NCBI GenBank assembly: GCA_026636295.1
Contig: CP089459.1
Span: 992,001-1,056,000 of the forward strand
Direction of reading: 5' to 3'
Source: Medakamo hakoo
Lineage: Eukaryota > Chlorophyta > Trebouxiophyceae > Coccomyxaceae
Length of the DNA stretch: 64,000 nt
Position numbers and translations under genes: made by a program. Below the pieces are notes generated by a model. The model was not told where the DNA came from. It saw only the letters and a list, made by a program, of their open reading frames with translations, and did no database searches. Below, in pieces: positions 62,473-64,000 of the stretch (the stretch's first letter is position 1; every line of letters starts with the position of its first letter).

Positions 62473-62653
62473 AAGAGTGGGGTTTGCGTGTGTGTGCGCG
62501 AGTGCGTGCGTGTGGGATGGGATGGGGCGGGACTAAAACGGGAGAAACGAATGAAAAAAAAAACACGCGCCGCCTGGGAGGGCCGCGCGAGAGCGGGTGG
62601 GGATGGAGTGTCTGTGCGTGCAAAACAAGGGAGAGAAAAACTCCTCACGCCCG

Positions 62654-62805
<152 letters not shown>

Positions 62806-62807
62806 CA

Positions 62808-62887
62808 CCGCACACGCACACACACGCACCCAGCACGCACATACACACCGCACACGCACACACACGCACCCAGCACGCACATACACA
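62808..62887. repeat. Tandem 40-bp duplication in CA-rich flank
   Basis: Two identical 40-bp units (62808-62847 and 62848-62887), each beginning CCGCACACGCAC and containing GCACCCAGCACGCACATAC. Confidence 0.85.
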
Positions 62888-63053
62888 CGCACACAACACA
62901 CACGCACGCACGCGCACGCACGCACACACACACTCACACACGCACATACACACGCACAGGCGCGTACCCCAAGCAAGCAAGCAACCCAAACCGCCTCTCC
63001 TCCCATCCCACCCACTCTCAAACCTCTCCCTGGGCCCAGGGAGGCACCCCTGC

Positions 63054-64000
63054 TCAGTCTTCCCGGCCCGTCAGGCGGTCGAGGACGTGCAGGACTTCAC
63101 GCGTGACCGGGTTGTTGGACGCGGCCGCCCGCACCTGGCCGGACCGGGACAGGGTGCCGACGGGCTCCAGTTCCTCGCCGCGCGGGTTTTTCGCGGCGGC
63201 GGCCGCGCGCGCGGCGCGCGCGGCTTTTTCCTCCGCCGACTCTTCAGGGGCAGCAGCGGTGGCGGCTTTTTTAGCCGGAGCGGTTGCAGACTCGCCACGA
63301 GCGGCCGTGACGGCGGCTTCCATGTTGGACCCGGACTTGGCGGCCCGGGTGGCGGCCTCGTAGACGGACGCGGCGTCGGCCGCGGAGGTCGTCGAGGACG
63401 CGGCAGCTCCACCCTCCTCCTCCGCGCTCTCATCGCCCGACGGCGGGAACGTGTGCTCGGGCTGGCCGCGGGAAATGGTGGCCTGGCGCAGCAGGGACGT
63501 CACCGTCCCCGCCAGCGCGTCCGTGGCGCTGGCGGGCTGGGACCCCGCGGGCTGGGCGGCGGTGAGCGTGAAGGGCCCGATCTTGGCGGTGTTGCCGCCG
63601 GCCTCGATCGCGCCGGCCACGCCATCGCCCGGCGTGGGGCCGATGACGGCGCGGATGGGGCCCAGGCGGGCGGCGGTGGAGCCGATGGGGAGCGGCTGGC
63701 CGTCCAGGCCCAAGACGGGCGCGCCCGCCGCGGACGCGGTGCCGGCCGTCGTCGCGGCCTGGGTCGCGGTCGTCGAACCAGCAGCAGCCGCGCCCGCGGC
63801 GCCACTGCGCACGGCGTCCGCCGCCTGCACGCCGACGGCCGCCGCGTCCATGGCGGCTTGGACAGAGCCCTGATCCGCGCCCGACACGCCGGCCACGGCT
63901 TTGACGGCGGCGGAGCGCAGGCCCGCGTCGCCCGCCGCACGGGCGGCCAGGGCGCCCACGCCGTCGGCGTCGACGCCCGCAGCGCGCAGGGCGGCGCCCG
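63054..64000 (-). CDS. C-terminal part of an unrecognised Ala-rich protein (partial)
   Basis: The frame is open to the right edge; the last 315 or so residues are visible and the start is outside. The sequence is made of Ala-rich helices (AVRSGAAGAA; SVQAAMDAAAVGVQAADAV), a glycine/proline segment (LGLDGQPLPIG; IGPTPGDGVAG; KIGPFTLTAAQ), an acidic patch (SGDESAEEEGG), a Lys/Ala/Glu helix and a closing TREVLHVLDRLTGRED. G/C-rich third positions fit a real gene. No domain is recognised; the repeated IGP/TPG turns could be coincidence. Position and strand are certain only for the tail. Confidence 0.6.
   Translation of the reverse strand, partial: GAALRAAGVDADGVGALAARAAGDAGLRSAAVKAVAGVSGADQGSVQAAMDAAAVGVQAADAVRSGAAGAAAAGSTTATQAATTAGTASAAGAPVLGLDGQPLPIGSTAARLGPIRAVIGPTPGDGVAGAIEAGGNTAKIGPFTLTAAQPAGSQPASATDALAGTVTSLLRQATISRGQPEHTFPPSGDESAEEEGGAAASSTTSAADAASVYEAATRAAKSGSNMEAAVTAARGESATAPAKKAATAAAPEESAEEKAARAARAAAAAKNPRGEELEPVGTLSRSGQVRAAASNNPVTREVLHVLDRLTGRED

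Overview
The window is a compact, strongly GC-rich stretch of nuclear DNA from a photosynthetic eukaryote, most likely a green alga. It carries about 32 protein-coding genes, roughly one per 2 kb, with spliceosomal introns of about 90-540 bp. The green-lineage assignment rests on an ARC6-type plastid-division protein, a plastid BolA4, an AP2-domain factor, a RING-SRA-RING (VIM/ORTHRUS-type) protein, a telobox Myb and a plastid-targeted tryptophan synthase alpha chain. No bacterial operons, viral genes, transposons, tRNAs, rRNAs or CRISPR arrays were recognised. Exon joins were deduced by eye: each keeps the reading frame and restores family motifs. None is confirmed by RNA.

Layout, left to right. 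1-8 kb: the end of an unknown gene, a Nudix hydrolase, SRP72 and a double aspartyl-protease protein. 8-19.4 kb: a DBP3-like RNA helicase, a small tail-region membrane protein, a class I HDAC, a receptor-like kinase, ALG9 and TrpA. 19.4-30.4 kb: glutathione reductase, NOL10/ENP2, a small RGG/FoP-type protein, a type I metacaspase, a secreted proline-rich acidic protein and a METTL21-like methyltransferase. 30.5-42 kb: a five-module Cys-rich receptor-like protein, ARC6, ribonucleotide reductase R2 and APE2. 42-54 kb: a truncated-type HSP70, a DUF455 protein, a telobox Myb, an RRM/zinc-finger RNA-binding protein, a bifunctional peptide-amidating enzyme (PAM) and a coiled-coil membrane protein. 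54-64 kb: an FAD monooxygenase immediately behind an unknown small ORF, BolA4, AP2, the VIM/UHRF1-like protein and the end of an Ala-rich gene.

The genes are ordinary housekeeping neighbours rather than a pathway cluster, but many sit head-to-head over 116-218 bp, so shared promoters are likely. The points most worth a second look are: a 3-nt stop-to-start gap suggesting a bicistronic transcript (53.9-56.8 kb); a five-repeat Cys-rich ectodomain with endocytosis-type tail signals (30.5-34.3 kb); a membrane-anchored PAM with a His cluster (49.4-52.3 kb); a VIM-like protein ending in a CUE-like domain (59.8-62.5 kb); and an intron grammar with A-rich acceptors and sense-strand CCAT repeats.
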